The notes below the pieces were generated by a model, which did not search any database, was not told where the DNA came from, and saw nothing but the letters and a program-made list of their open reading frames with translations. Below are positions 1 to 6,005 of a stretch of 7,676 bases of DNA, piece after piece. The stretch's first letter is position 1. The number at the start of each line of letters is the position of its first letter. The stretch is from Actinomycetes bacterium. Its GTDB lineage: Bacteria > Actinomycetota > Actinomycetes > Propionibacteriales > Propionibacteriaceae. Location of the stretch: the NCBI GenBank assembly GCA_023393755.1, contig JAEXCA010000008.1, positions 1 to 7,676 of the forward strand, written 5' to 3'. The position numbers were made by a program, and so were the translations under genes.

Positions 1-31
1 CCCCCCCCCCCCCCCCCCCCCCGCGGTCGGA
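1..31. repeat. Poly-C tract (22 C) at window edge, plus 9 bases to cbtA stop
   Basis: The window opens with an uninterrupted run of 22 C, then nine bases leading to the cbtA stop codon on the minus strand. Read along cbtA this is a G run starting just after the gene ends. Such a long homopolymer at the very edge is either a genuine simple repeat or a contig-end or base-calling artefact; the sequence cannot tell which. No terminator hairpin is visible. Confidence 0.6.
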
Positions 32-817
32 TCAGCCGACGCTGGCCAGTTGGGCGTCGCTGCGCGCGCCCGTCCGGGAGCGATGGAGGCGATCCGCGAG
101 CTCGCCCAACACCACGCCGATCACGGCCCACAGCGCCACCTGGGTGATGATGCTCGACAGCCGGAACTCGTAGAGCAGCGACGGCGGGAAGTCGGCCGGC
201 ACCTCGTCGTAGCGGGGCATCACCGCGAGGGTGATGACGGTGATCACCACGTAGCTGCCCACACCGATCAGCCCGGCGTACCAGGCGCCCAGCTTGGCCG
301 CGAAGGTCCGGCCGAGGTAGATCGCCAGCGCGGCGGCGATCACCGAGATCGCCAGCATGGCGAAGTACAGGCCGGTCCGGTACCCGATGGTCTCGCCGTT
401 GCCCACCGCGGGCGGGTTGGGCGGGTAGATCAGGAAGGGGACGAAGAACAGCACGGTGAAGCCCACGCCGACGACCGCCATCGCGGTCGCCCGGGCGCTG
501 CGGCGTCCGAACCGTCCGAAGCTGAGGCCGGTCGCGATGCCGGCGAAACCGCCGAGCGCGGCGCCGAGCACCAGCATGCCGGTGGCCAGGCCGAGGCTGG
601 ACTGGGCCTCCCGCGATACCTCGGTGCCCGGATCCTCCTCCTCGGCGGCTTCGGGCTCTTCGGCGGTGCCGTGGTCGTGACCACCGGCTGCCTCTTCAAT
701 GGCGATCGCGGCGTCGACGGTGGGTTCACCGATCGCGTAGCCGACGAAGAAGGCGGCCAGGCCGCCGATCAGGCCTGCGATCAGGCCGCGGACAAGGAGG
801 TCCCGCAAAGTCAACAT
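32..817 (-). CDS. cbtA: CbtA, predicted cobalt transporter large membrane subunit
   Basis: This is a 261-residue membrane protein of the CbtA family, predicted from family knowledge to import cobalt for cobalamin synthesis together with CbtB. Six hydrophobic segments are visible at about residues 8-27, 74-97, 111-131, 149-168, 178-200 and 221-241. Family hallmarks are the N-terminal LLVRGLIAGLIGGL stretch, GEPTVDAAIAIEE (30-42), VSREAQ (67-72) and YPPNPPAVGNGETIGYRT (131-148). The loop between helices 1 and 2 (about 41-64) is strongly acidic and contains HDH (47-49), a possible metal-gathering segment (inference). The start is ATG at 817, 12 bases after the cbtB stop, preceded by a modest GGGGCGG ribosome site. 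It is co-transcribed with cbtB and should share its riboswitch. Length and motifs look intact. Transport activity is predicted, not shown by sequence. Confidence 0.92.
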   Translation of the reverse strand: MLTLRDLLVRGLIAGLIGGLAAFFVGYAIGEPTVDAAIAIEEAAGGHDHGTAEEPEAAEEEDPGTEVSREAQSSLGLATGMLVLGAALGGFAGIATGLSFGRFGRRSARATAMAVVGVGFTVLFFVPFLIYPPNPPAVGNGETIGYRTGLYFAMLAISVIAAALAIYLGRTFAAKLGAWYAGLIGVGSYVVITVITLAVMPRYDEVPADFPPSLLYEFRLSSIITQVALWAVIGVVLGELADRLHRSRTGARSDAQLASVG

Positions 818-829
818 GAACCGCCCCGA

Positions 830-1051
830 TCAGTGGCAGGGGAAGCCGAGCAGATGGCGGGCGTCATGGACCCACTCATGCACGGCGTTGCCTGCGAAGA
901 CCTGGGTGGCACCCTGCTCGGCACCGACGAAGTAGAGCGCCAGCAGCACGATCAGGGCCGAGAAGAGGATCCACGGCCAGGATTCACGAAGGGAAAGGGT
1001 AGGTAGTTCGACGGCGATTGGTTTCGCCGGGGCGGCGGAGATATTGCTCAC
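830..1051 (-). CDS. cbtB: CbtB, predicted cobalt transporter small subunit
   Basis: This 73-residue protein has one transmembrane helix (about residues 25-43) and ends in the His-rich CbtB signature HEWVHDARHLLGFPCH, with His58, His62, His66, Cys72 and His73. In this family the terminal His cluster is thought to bind cobalt and hand it to CbtA. The start is GTG at 1051, chosen because an excellent ribosome site, GGAAGGAG, lies six bases upstream. The gene leads a two-gene unit with cbtA and lies directly behind a cobalamin riboswitch, which fits repression of cobalt uptake by coenzyme B12. The protein is complete. CbtB is easily missed because it is so short, but the C-terminal motif is diagnostic. 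Confidence 0.93.
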   Translation of the reverse strand: MSNISAAPAKPIAVELPTLSLRESWPWILFSALIVLLALYFVGAEQGATQVFAGNAVHEWVHDARHLLGFPCH

Positions 1052-1057
1052 GATGTG

Positions 1058-1065
1058 CTCCTTCC
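1058..1065 (-). promoter_or_regulatory. Ribosome binding site of cbtB
   Basis: On the minus strand GGAAGGAG lies six bases before the GTG start of cbtB. It is the strongest Shine-Dalgarno match in the window and fixes this unusual start. It lies about 20 bases beyond the riboswitch closing stem, so it is the natural target for B12-dependent control of translation (inference). Confidence 0.8.
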
Positions 1066-1086
1066 GAGCTGATGCGGCCCGTCAAC

Positions 1087-1181
1087 GGTCAGCGGACATC
1101 GGGTCTGACTTGGGAGTTCCCCCTCACAGTGGCGCAACCGCGTCGGACTTTCACCGACTTCCGAATACGCCCGCTGGCACC
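1087..1181 (-). promoter_or_regulatory. Cobalamin (AdoCbl) riboswitch controlling cbtBA
   Basis: Read on the minus strand, this leader carries the conserved cobalamin-riboswitch blocks in order: GGTGCC at the 5' side (from 1181), GGTGAAAGTCC (1155-1145) inside a GTCGG/CCGAC stem (1158-1154 with 1146-1142), GCGCCACTGTGA (1135-1124), and the B12-box core AGTCAGACC (1110-1102). An outer stem can form between GGT-CAGCGG (1181-1179, 1176-1171) and CCGCTGACC (1095-1087). The element lies between cbiT and cbtB on the coding strand of cbtB. It should bind adenosylcobalamin and lower cbtBA expression. No U-tract terminator follows, so control of translation through the nearby ribosome site is more likely than attenuation (inference). 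Boundaries are approximate. The aptamer is compact, with little room for the optional peripheral helices. Confidence 0.9.
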
Positions 1182-1210
1182 ATTATCGACCCATCGGCGG
1201 CGGCTGTCCG
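1182..1210 (-). promoter_or_regulatory. Candidate sigma-70-type promoter for cbtBA
   Basis: On the minus strand CGGACA (1210-1205, four of six matches to TTGACA) is followed after exactly 17 bases by GATAAT (1187-1182, five of six to TATAAT). The predicted start would be near 1175. This would place the transcript start inside the first strand of the riboswitch and exclude the GGTGCC block, so either the promoter is decoy-like or the functional aptamer starts later than drawn. Confidence 0.35.
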
Positions 1211-1224
1211 ACCATTCGGAGAAA

Positions 1225-1794
1225 TCAGGTGCGAACTCCGGCCCAGGCGGTGACGGTGCGAGCCGGACGGAAGCCAGTGAAGCGTCCGATCGGCTCGGCG
1301 GTCTCCACCGCGACCCGGCTGAACTCGCCACCCCAGGTGCGGTAGGCATCCAGCAGGACGGTGTCGGAGTCGGCAGTCACGGAATGCACGACCAACCGTC
1401 CGCCGGCCGGCAGCGCCGCCCAGCAGGCGCGCAGCACGTCCTCCTCCACACCGCCGCCGACGAAGACCGCGTCCGGTGCCGGCAGGCCGGGCAGGGCAGC
1501 CGCGATGTCGCTCTCCACGATGCTCAGCCGGGCGGCCACCTGGTGCCGGGCGGCGTTCTCCCGGATCCGCTCGGCACGTTCCGGACGGCGCTCGACCGCG
1601 ACCGCGCGGTTGCCCGCCGACAGCCGGCACCACTCGATGCCGATCGAGCCGGTCCCCGCCCCCAGATCCCAGAGCAGTTCGTCCCCGACCGGGGCAAGGC
1701 TGGCCAGCGCGGCGGCGCGCAGCACCCGCTTGGTGAGCAGGCCGTCGCTGGCGAAGGCGTCGTCGGGCAGGCCGGCGGTCAGTTGTCCGATCAC
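1225..1794 (-). CDS. cbiT: CbiT-type precorrin C15-methyltransferase (decarboxylating)
   Basis: This 189-residue SAM-dependent methyltransferase corresponds to stand-alone CbiT, equivalent to the C-terminal half of CobL. From family knowledge it methylates C15 of the corrin precursor and removes the C12 acetate carboxyl group in the cytoplasm. Visible motifs are GLPDDAF and TKR near the N-terminus (8-14, 21-23), the SAM-binding loop DLGAGTGSIGIEW (43-55), an acidic residue after the next strand (Glu68), FVGGG (111-115) and the late strand GGRLVVHSVT (131-140). The start is GTG at 1794, the first possible start after an in-frame TAG at 1804-1806; its ribosome site is weak. No CbiE partner domain is fused or adjacent, so the C5 methyltransferase must be elsewhere. 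The gene is divergent from cobO and lies upstream of the riboswitch, so the switch should not govern it. Confidence 0.9.
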   Translation of the reverse strand: MIGQLTAGLPDDAFASDGLLTKRVLRAAALASLAPVGDELLWDLGAGTGSIGIEWCRLSAGNRAVAVERRPERAERIRENAARHQVAARLSIVESDIAAALPGLPAPDAVFVGGGVEEDVLRACWAALPAGGRLVVHSVTADSDTVLLDAYRTWGGEFSRVAVETAEPIGRFTGFRPARTVTAWAGVRT

Positions 1795-1880
1795 GGCCCG
1801 ACTCTAGCCGGGGGCCTCCGTCCCGAACCGTCGTACTGGCCAGGTAAGGCCAATCCGATGGATGGGGCAGAATCCCTGCC
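1795..1880. promoter_or_regulatory. Divergent intergenic region cbiT/cobO with inverted repeat
   Basis: These 86 bases separate the divergent cbiT and cobO genes and must hold or overlap both promoters. Next to the cobO ATG there is a perfect inverted repeat, GGCAG (1866-1870) and CTGCC (1876-1880) around five bases. A -10-like CAGAAT (1868-1873) inside it would start transcription at about 1880, making cobO leaderless; no good Shine-Dalgarno precedes the ATG at normal distance. I see no second cobalamin riboswitch here. The promoter reading is weak because no clear -35 is present. Confidence 0.4.
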
Positions 1881-2486
1881 ATGACCACTCCCCCGGTTCC
1901 GGACGACGGGCTGACCACCAGGCAGCGCCGGCTGCGCCCCGCGCTGATCGTCAATACCGGCGATGGCAAGGGCAAATCCACTGCCGCCTTCGGTACCGCG
2001 CTGCGCGGCTGGCACCAGGGCTGGTCGATCGGGGTGTTCCAGTTCGTGAAGTCTCCGGAATGGCGCAGTGGCGAGCGCGAGGCCTTCGAGGCGCTCGACC
2101 GGCTGCACGCCGAGACCGGCATCGGCGGTCCGGTGAGCTGGCAGGCGGTGGGTGCCGGACGGACGGCAACCCGCAAGGGCTCCGACCGCGAGGAACAGGC
2201 GGAAGCGGCGCAGACCGCCTGGGCTGAGGTGAGCCGCCGGCTGGCCGCCGAGCAGCACGACTGCTACGTCCTGGACGAGTTCACCTACCCGCTGAGCTAC
2301 GGCTGGCTCGACCTGGACGAGGTGCTGGCGACGCTGGCCGATCGGCCCGGCACCCAGCACGTCATCATCACCGGACGCCGGGCACCGCAGCCGCTGCTCG
2401 ACCTGGCCACCACGGTGACCGAGATGACCAAGCTGAAGCATCCGTTCGACACCGGCCAGAAGGGTCAGGCGGGGATCGAATGGTGA
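1881..2486 (+). CDS. cobO: CobO/BtuR corrinoid adenosyltransferase
   Basis: This 201-residue enzyme is ATP:cob(I)yrinic acid a,c-diamide adenosyltransferase, which transfers the 5'-deoxyadenosyl group of ATP to the reduced cobalt of the corrinoid. The diagnostic P-loop NTGDGKGKST is at residues 25-34, followed by FQFVK (53-57), the Asp/Glu pair in LDEFTYPLSYGW (131-142), HVIITGRRAP (160-169), VTEM (179-182), KHPF (186-189) and the family-typical C-terminal GIEW. The length matches the family. The ATG at 1881 gives a short basic N-terminal arm before the P-loop. The stop overlaps the next gene's ATG by seven bases, indicating translational coupling with the amidating/decarboxylating fusion downstream. 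The gene is complete. Weak ribosome-site context suggests a leaderless or poorly initiated message (inference). Confidence 0.95.
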   Translation: MTTPPVPDDGLTTRQRRLRPALIVNTGDGKGKSTAAFGTALRGWHQGWSIGVFQFVKSPEWRSGEREAFEALDRLHAETGIGGPVSWQAVGAGRTATRKGSDREEQAEAAQTAWAEVSRRLAAEQHDCYVLDEFTYPLSYGWLDLDEVLATLADRPGTQHVIITGRRAPQPLLDLATTVTEMTKLKHPFDTGQKGQAGIEW

Positions 2487-4927
2487 GCCTGCCCCGCCTG
2501 GTGGTGGCCGCCGGGGCGTCCTCGGCCGGCAAGACCACCATCGCCACCGGCCTGATGGCCGCCCTCACCGGTCAGGGACGCCAGATCGCCGGGTTCAAGG
2601 TCGGCCCCGACTTCATCGACCCCGGCTACCACGCCCTGGCTACCGGCCGGCCGGGCTGCAACCTGGACCCGGTGCTGACCAGCGAGGAGCTCGTCCCCGC
2701 CCTGTTCCGGCACGGCATGACCGCAGGGCGGCCCGCCGAGCTCGGGATCGTCGAGGGCGTGATGGGGCTGTTCGACGGCCGGCTGAACAGCGACGGCTTC
2801 GGCTCCACCGCCCACGTCGCGAGGCTGCTGGACGCCCCGGTGCTCCTCGTGGTGGACGCCGCCGGAAGCTCTCGGACGGCCGCCGCGGCCGCCCTCGGGC
2901 TGCGCGCCTTCGACCCCCGGCTGAACGTGGCCGGCGTGATCGTCAACCGGGTGGCCAGCCCGCGGCACGGCGCCGAGATCGCCGGCGTGTTCGAACAGGC
3001 CGGGCTGCCGGTACTGGGGATCGTCCCCCGCAATGCCGGGATCGCCGCACCGTCGCGTCACCTCGGCCTGGTGCCGGCGGCCGAGCGGGGCGAATCGGCG
3101 GCCACCATCGACGCCCTGGCCGAGCATCTCGCCGGGCACGTCGACCTTCTCGCGGTCACCGACCTGGCCGGCACCGCGCCCAGCCTCGCCGCGGCGGCCT
3201 GGCAGCCGGACGCGGTGGTGACGCCGGTCGCCGGGGCCCCCGTGGTCGGGGTGCTGGCCGGCCGCGCCTTCACCTTCCGCTACGCCGAGACCACAGAGCT
3301 GCTGCTGGCGGCCGGCTGCCGGGTGGTCGAGATCGATCCGCTGCGGGACGAGACGCTGCCCACCGGGCTGGCCGCGCTGTACGCCGGCGGCGGCTTCCCC
3401 GAGGTGCACGCCGCCGAACTCAGCGGCAACGCCCGGCTGCGGGCCGAACTGGCCACCGCCATCCGGGACGGCCTGCCCACCGTCGCCGAGTGCGCCGGCC
3501 AGCTCTACCTGGGCGAGCACCTGGACGGGCACCCGATGGTCGGCGTGCTGGCGTCCAGCGCCCGGATGACGCCGCGGCTGACCCTCGGCTACCGGGTCGC
3601 CACCGCCCCGGCGGACACCCTGCTGGCGCCGGCGGGCACCCAGGTGAACGGCCACGAGTTCCACCGCACCCAGACCCTGCCACCGGCCGGCGCCGCCCCC
3701 GCCTGGCAGTGGGACGGACGCGACGAGGGCTTCTCCGCCGACCCGGCCGGCACCGGGCTGCCCAGCCTGCACAGCTCCTACCTGCACCTGCACTGGGCCG
3801 GCCGGCCCGGGCTCGCCCAGCGGTTCGCCGAGGCGGCCTCCCGCTTCGCCGCCGGTGGCGGCCACCACCGGTCCCCGGCCCCGGCCACGACCGACGGCAT
3901 CGACCTGCGCCACCACGGTGACCGCGACCTGGCCCCCGGCCTGATCGACCTCGCGGTCAACGTCCTGCTGCCGGAACCGCCGGCCTGGCTGGCCGCCGAG
4001 ATCGAGCGGCTCACCCCGCCGCTGGGCAGCTACCCGGACGCCCGCCCGGCCCGGCGGGCGCTCGCCGAGCGGCACGGCGTCGACCCGGCGATGGTGCTGC
4101 CGACCGCCGGCGGGGCCGAGGCGTTCGGCCTGATCGCCCGCAGCCTGACGCCGTCGCGTCCGATGGTGGTCCACCCCCAGTTCACCGAACCCGAGGCCGC
4201 GCTGCGGGCGGCCGGGGTCGCCGTCCAGCGCTGGCTGCTACCGGTGGAGGGTGGCACCCCGCCGCTGGACGGGTTGCCCGGCTGGGCGGACGCGGTGTTC
4301 GTCGGCAACCCGACCAACCCGACCGGCTGGCTGCACCGGGCCACCGACCTGCTGGCCGCGGCCGGTGAGCGGCTGCTGGTGGTGGACGAGGCGTTCCTGG
4401 ACGCCACCGACGAGGCCGAGACCCTGATCGCGCCGAGCATGCCCGGCCGGCTGGTGCTGAGGTCGCTGAGCAAGACCTGGGGGCTGGCCGGGCTGCGAGT
4501 CGGCTACGTGGTGGGTGACCCGGGGCTGATCGCCCGGCTGGAGGCCGCCCAGCCGCCCTGGTCGGTGTCCTCCCCGGCCGTGGCCGCGATGATCGCCACC
4601 AGCACGCCGCCCGCCCTGGCCGAGGCGCGGCGGCGGTACGCCGAACTGGCCGGGCATCGTCAACACCTCGCCGCGGAACTGGCGGCCGCCGGCTTCCCCA
4701 GCCTGCCGTCGGCGGCTCCCTTCCTGCTGATCGACACCTCGGCCTGCGGACCGGATTCGGTCCGGCCGGCGCTGGCCACGGCGGGCTTCGCGGTGCGGCG
4801 GGGCGAGTCCTTCCCCGGCCTCTCCCCGCAGTGGATCCGGGTCCGGGTGCCCGAACCGGCGCAGGCGGACCGGCTGGTGACGGCACTGGCAGCGTTGCGA
4901 CGCGACGACCCCCACCGAACGGGTTGA
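2480..4927 (+). CDS. Bifunctional cobyrinate a,c-diamide synthase (CobB/CbiA) - CobC/CobD-like PLP decarboxylase fusion
   Basis: This 815-residue protein joins two cobalamin enzymes. Residues about 1-455 are CobB/CbiA, which amidates side chains a and c using ATP and glutamine: P-loop GASSAGKTT (12-20), GPDFIDPGYH (42-51), then a GATase-3 domain with GGGFPEVHAAEL (303-314), nucleophile Cys338 in VAECAG, GHEFHR (391-396) and catalytic-type His in YLHLHWAG (434-441). A short linker (about 455-472) leads to a class I/II aminotransferase-fold domain (about 473-815) of the CobC/CobD type, which would make aminopropanol phosphate from threonine phosphate: HHGDRDL near its start, FVGNPTNPTG (607-616), VVDEAF (634-639), PLP lysine Lys665 in SLSKTWGLAGLRVGY. 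Both halves are full length with key residues present, so both are probably active. ATG at 2480 overlaps cobO; GTG at 2483 is an alternative. The frame is continuous across the junction, with no sign of a stop or shift. Whether the corrin substrate is hydrogenobyrinate or cobyrinate cannot be told from sequence. Confidence 0.93.
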   Translation: MVSLPRLVVAAGASSAGKTTIATGLMAALTGQGRQIAGFKVGPDFIDPGYHALATGRPGCNLDPVLTSEELVPALFRHGMTAGRPAELGIVEGVMGLFDGRLNSDGFGSTAHVARLLDAPVLLVVDAAGSSRTAAAAALGLRAFDPRLNVAGVIVNRVASPRHGAEIAGVFEQAGLPVLGIVPRNAGIAAPSRHLGLVPAAERGESAATIDALAEHLAGHVDLLAVTDLAGTAPSLAAAAWQPDAVVTPVAGAPVVGVLAGRAFTFRYAETTELLLAAGCRVVEIDPLRDETLPTGLAALYAGGGFPEVHAAELSGNARLRAELATAIRDGLPTVAECAGQLYLGEHLDGHPMVGVLASSARMTPRLTLGYRVATAPADTLLAPAGTQVNGHEFHRTQTLPPAGAAPAWQWDGRDEGFSADPAGTGLPSLHSSYLHLHWAGRPGLAQRFAEAASRFAAGGGHHRSPAPATTDGIDLRHHGDRDLAPGLIDLAVNVLLPEPPAWLAAEIERLTPPLGSYPDARPARRALAERHGVDPAMVLPTAGGAEAFGLIARSLTPSRPMVVHPQFTEPEAALRAAGVAVQRWLLPVEGGTPPLDGLPGWADAVFVGNPTNPTGWLHRATDLLAAAGERLLVVDEAFLDATDEAETLIAPSMPGRLVLRSLSKTWGLAGLRVGYVVGDPGLIARLEAAQPPWSVSSPAVAAMIATSTPPALAEARRRYAELAGHRQHLAAELAAAGFPSLPSAAPFLLIDTSACGPDSVRPALATAGFAVRRGESFPGLSPQWIRVRVPEPAQADRLVTALAALRRDDPHRTG

Positions 4928-4931
4928 GCCG

Positions 4932-5552
4932 GTGGTGGGAGGCTCAGGGTGGAACTGGCGCTCGCGCGAGCGCCGGCTCGGTCTGGTCTACCTGGCGCTC
5001 GCCGTCCTGGTCGCCCTGCTCGTGGCGTTCAGGCTCACCACCCTCAGCTGGTTCGCTGGCGTCACCGGCGGGGTCTGGCTGCTCGGGCTCGGCGCCTCCG
5101 CCGCCTACCACCTGCTCCCCTCCGAGCACGGCCGGCTCGGCCGGGCCGGGCTCGGGCTGATCGGGCTCGGGTTCGTCCTGCTGCTGGTCTGGTCACAGGT
5201 GGCCCCGCAGGAACTGGTCGGCCAGCGCTCCGCCGGCCAGGTGCGTTTCGCGGGTTGGCTGATGATCGCGATCGTCCTGGCCGGAACCGGTTACGCCCGG
5301 TGGTGGCGACGCCGGGAGCGCGCGATTCGGCGAGCGCCGAGCTTTCCGCTGCGCCGAGGCGGCTATCGACCCGACGAGGTGGATGAACTGCTGACCCGGG
5401 TCGACCAGCTCGCCGAGACCGACACCGGACGGCAGCGGGCGATCGACCTGCTCCGGGCCGCCCGCTTCGCGCCGGTCCGCGGCACCGGCTACGACCGCGC
5501 GGCGGTGGACGCCCGGATCCAACGACTTCTGACGGAGTTGGCGGACGGGTAG
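4932..5552 (+). CDS. Four-helix membrane protein with two DivIVA-like motifs
   Basis: This 206-residue protein of unknown function has a short basic N-terminus, four hydrophobic segments (about 16-34, 42-61, 72-90, 105-121), then a basic WWRRRER stretch and a cytoplasmic tail. The tail carries two copies of one motif: F138-x4-RGGY145-x4-VD151 and F179-x3-R-x2-GY187-x4-VD193, each followed by a short helix ending near LL. This resembles the start of DivIVA-type domains (F-x-RGY-x3-VD-x-L), which act at cell poles or septa, but no long coiled coil follows. It starts only four bases after the fusion gene's stop, so it is co-transcribed with the cobalamin genes. GTG at 4932 or the adjacent GTG at 4935 is the start; the ribosome site is weak. 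A link to cobalamin is suggested only by position. Confidence 0.75.
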   Translation: MVGGSGWNWRSRERRLGLVYLALAVLVALLVAFRLTTLSWFAGVTGGVWLLGLGASAAYHLLPSEHGRLGRAGLGLIGLGFVLLLVWSQVAPQELVGQRSAGQVRFAGWLMIAIVLAGTGYARWWRRRERAIRRAPSFPLRRGGYRPDEVDELLTRVDQLAETDTGRQRAIDLLRAARFAPVRGTGYDRAAVDARIQRLLTELADG

Positions 5553-5562
5553 AGGCGCCCTA

Positions 5563-5605
5563 CCGGTCCCGGAGCACACCCCCCACGAGAGTGCTCCGAG
5601 ACCGG
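5563..5605 (+). terminator. Strong hairpin after the cobalamin operon
   Basis: Eleven bases after the stop at 5552 lies a long imperfect palindrome: CCGGTC (5563-5568) pairs with GACCGG (5600-5605), then one C/A mismatch, then CGGAGCAC (5570-5577) pairs with GTGCTCCG (5591-5598) around a 13-base loop. Fourteen base pairs at this location fit transcription termination or 3'-end protection. There is no U-tract after it, as is common for actinobacterial hairpin terminators, so the terminator call is an inference. Confidence 0.65.
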
Positions 5606-5662
5606 CTCGGGCGCAGCACCAGCCGTAGCTGGGCCGCCGGCGGCACCGTCCGGCCGACCGGT

Positions 5663-5706
5663 CAGGCTCTCCCGTTCCCCCTCCGGAACTTCCTTGCCAG
5701 AGCCTG
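5663..5706. repeat. Nested inverted repeat (two-tier hairpin)
   Basis: CAGGCTCT (5663-5670) is perfectly complementary to AGAGCCTG (5699-5706). Inside the 28-base loop a second perfect stem, GTTCC (5674-5678) with GGAAC (5685-5689), closes a six-base loop. The structure could form in RNA from either strand. It matches no riboswitch or RNA family I can recognise. Confidence 0.5.
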
Positions 5707-5899
5707 CCTGCCGCCCGGGGTGGATCCCCGATCACCGGGCCCACCAATGTGTCCCCCGCCCGACGCCGCTACTTGGAAGACCGGCTCGGCCGGCAACTAT
5801 GACGCGAATCGCCACGACTTTTTCCCGACTTTCTTCCTGCCGTTCGCCGGCAGCCGCCCGACCCCCGTCGCGACTCGGCCCGGTCATAATGGCGGTGGC

Positions 5900-5930
5900 T
5901 TGAGGCTTCGCCTATCCTTGGGCGTAGGTT
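5900..5930 (+). promoter_or_regulatory. Candidate promoter of the sigma-factor gene
   Basis: TTGAGG (5900-5905) is followed after 19 bases by TAGGTT (5925-5930), which fits the actinobacterial -10 pattern TANNNT. Transcription would begin near 5937 and give a leader of about 79 bases. The spacing is long. A CATAAT at 5885-5890 is a competing -10 but lacks a good -35. An ECF-type self-activated promoter could not be identified with confidence. Confidence 0.3.
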
Positions 5931-5948
5931 TGGTGACCTGTGGGTTTT

Positions 5949-5972
5949 GTCGTGCCAGCGTGGCGAGACGAC
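5949..5972 (+). promoter_or_regulatory. Bulged hairpin in the predicted leader of the sigma gene
   Basis: GTCGTGCCA (5949-5957) pairs with TGGC (5961-5964) and ACGAC (5968-5972): four plus five base pairs, a GCG loop and a GAG bulge. It lies inside the predicted untranslated leader, 43 bases before the ATG. It could affect message stability or translation; it matches no RNA family I know. Confidence 0.4.
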
Positions 5973-6000
5973 TCCAACGGTCTGCGACACCAGCCGGACA

Positions 6001-6005
6001 GGGAG
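6001..6005 (+). promoter_or_regulatory. Ribosome binding site of the sigma-factor fusion gene
   Basis: GGGAG lies ten bases before the ATG at 6016. The spacing is slightly long, but this is the only Shine-Dalgarno-like match near the start, and the frame upstream offers only a TTG at 5947 before a stop at 5887, so the ATG is favoured. Confidence 0.55.

Noticed and set aside
50..1006. Plus-strand frame opposite cbtA and cbtB
   Set aside because: It is Arg/His/Gly-rich without motifs and overlaps two recognised minus-strand genes.
1018..1884. Plus-strand frame opposite the riboswitch and cbiT
   Set aside because: It has no recognisable domain, and the opposite strand holds both a diagnostic riboswitch and a complete methyltransferase.
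1151..2176. Minus-strand frame spanning cbiT, the riboswitch edge and the start of cobO
   Set aside because: It crosses real genes in the wrong frame, is Arg-rich, and covers the cobO P-loop region antisense.
2465..4174. Long open frame on the minus strand across the CobB/CbiA-CobC fusion gene
   Set aside because: It is a mirror of a high-GC gene: the protein is Gly/Gln/Arg/His-rich without motifs, while the plus strand has complete catalytic motifs.
4949..5386. GTG-started frame with a good GGGAGG ribosome site at 4937-4942, inside the DivIVA-like membrane gene
   Set aside because: The ribosome-site match is tempting, but the product is an Arg/Ala/Pro-rich shadow, whereas the 4932 frame gives four clean membrane helices and two repeated motifs.
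5837..5853. Hairpin CTGCCG-N5-CGGCAG as a terminator
   Set aside because: It is short, lies mid-intergenic with no gene ending nearby, and has no T tract on the relevant side.
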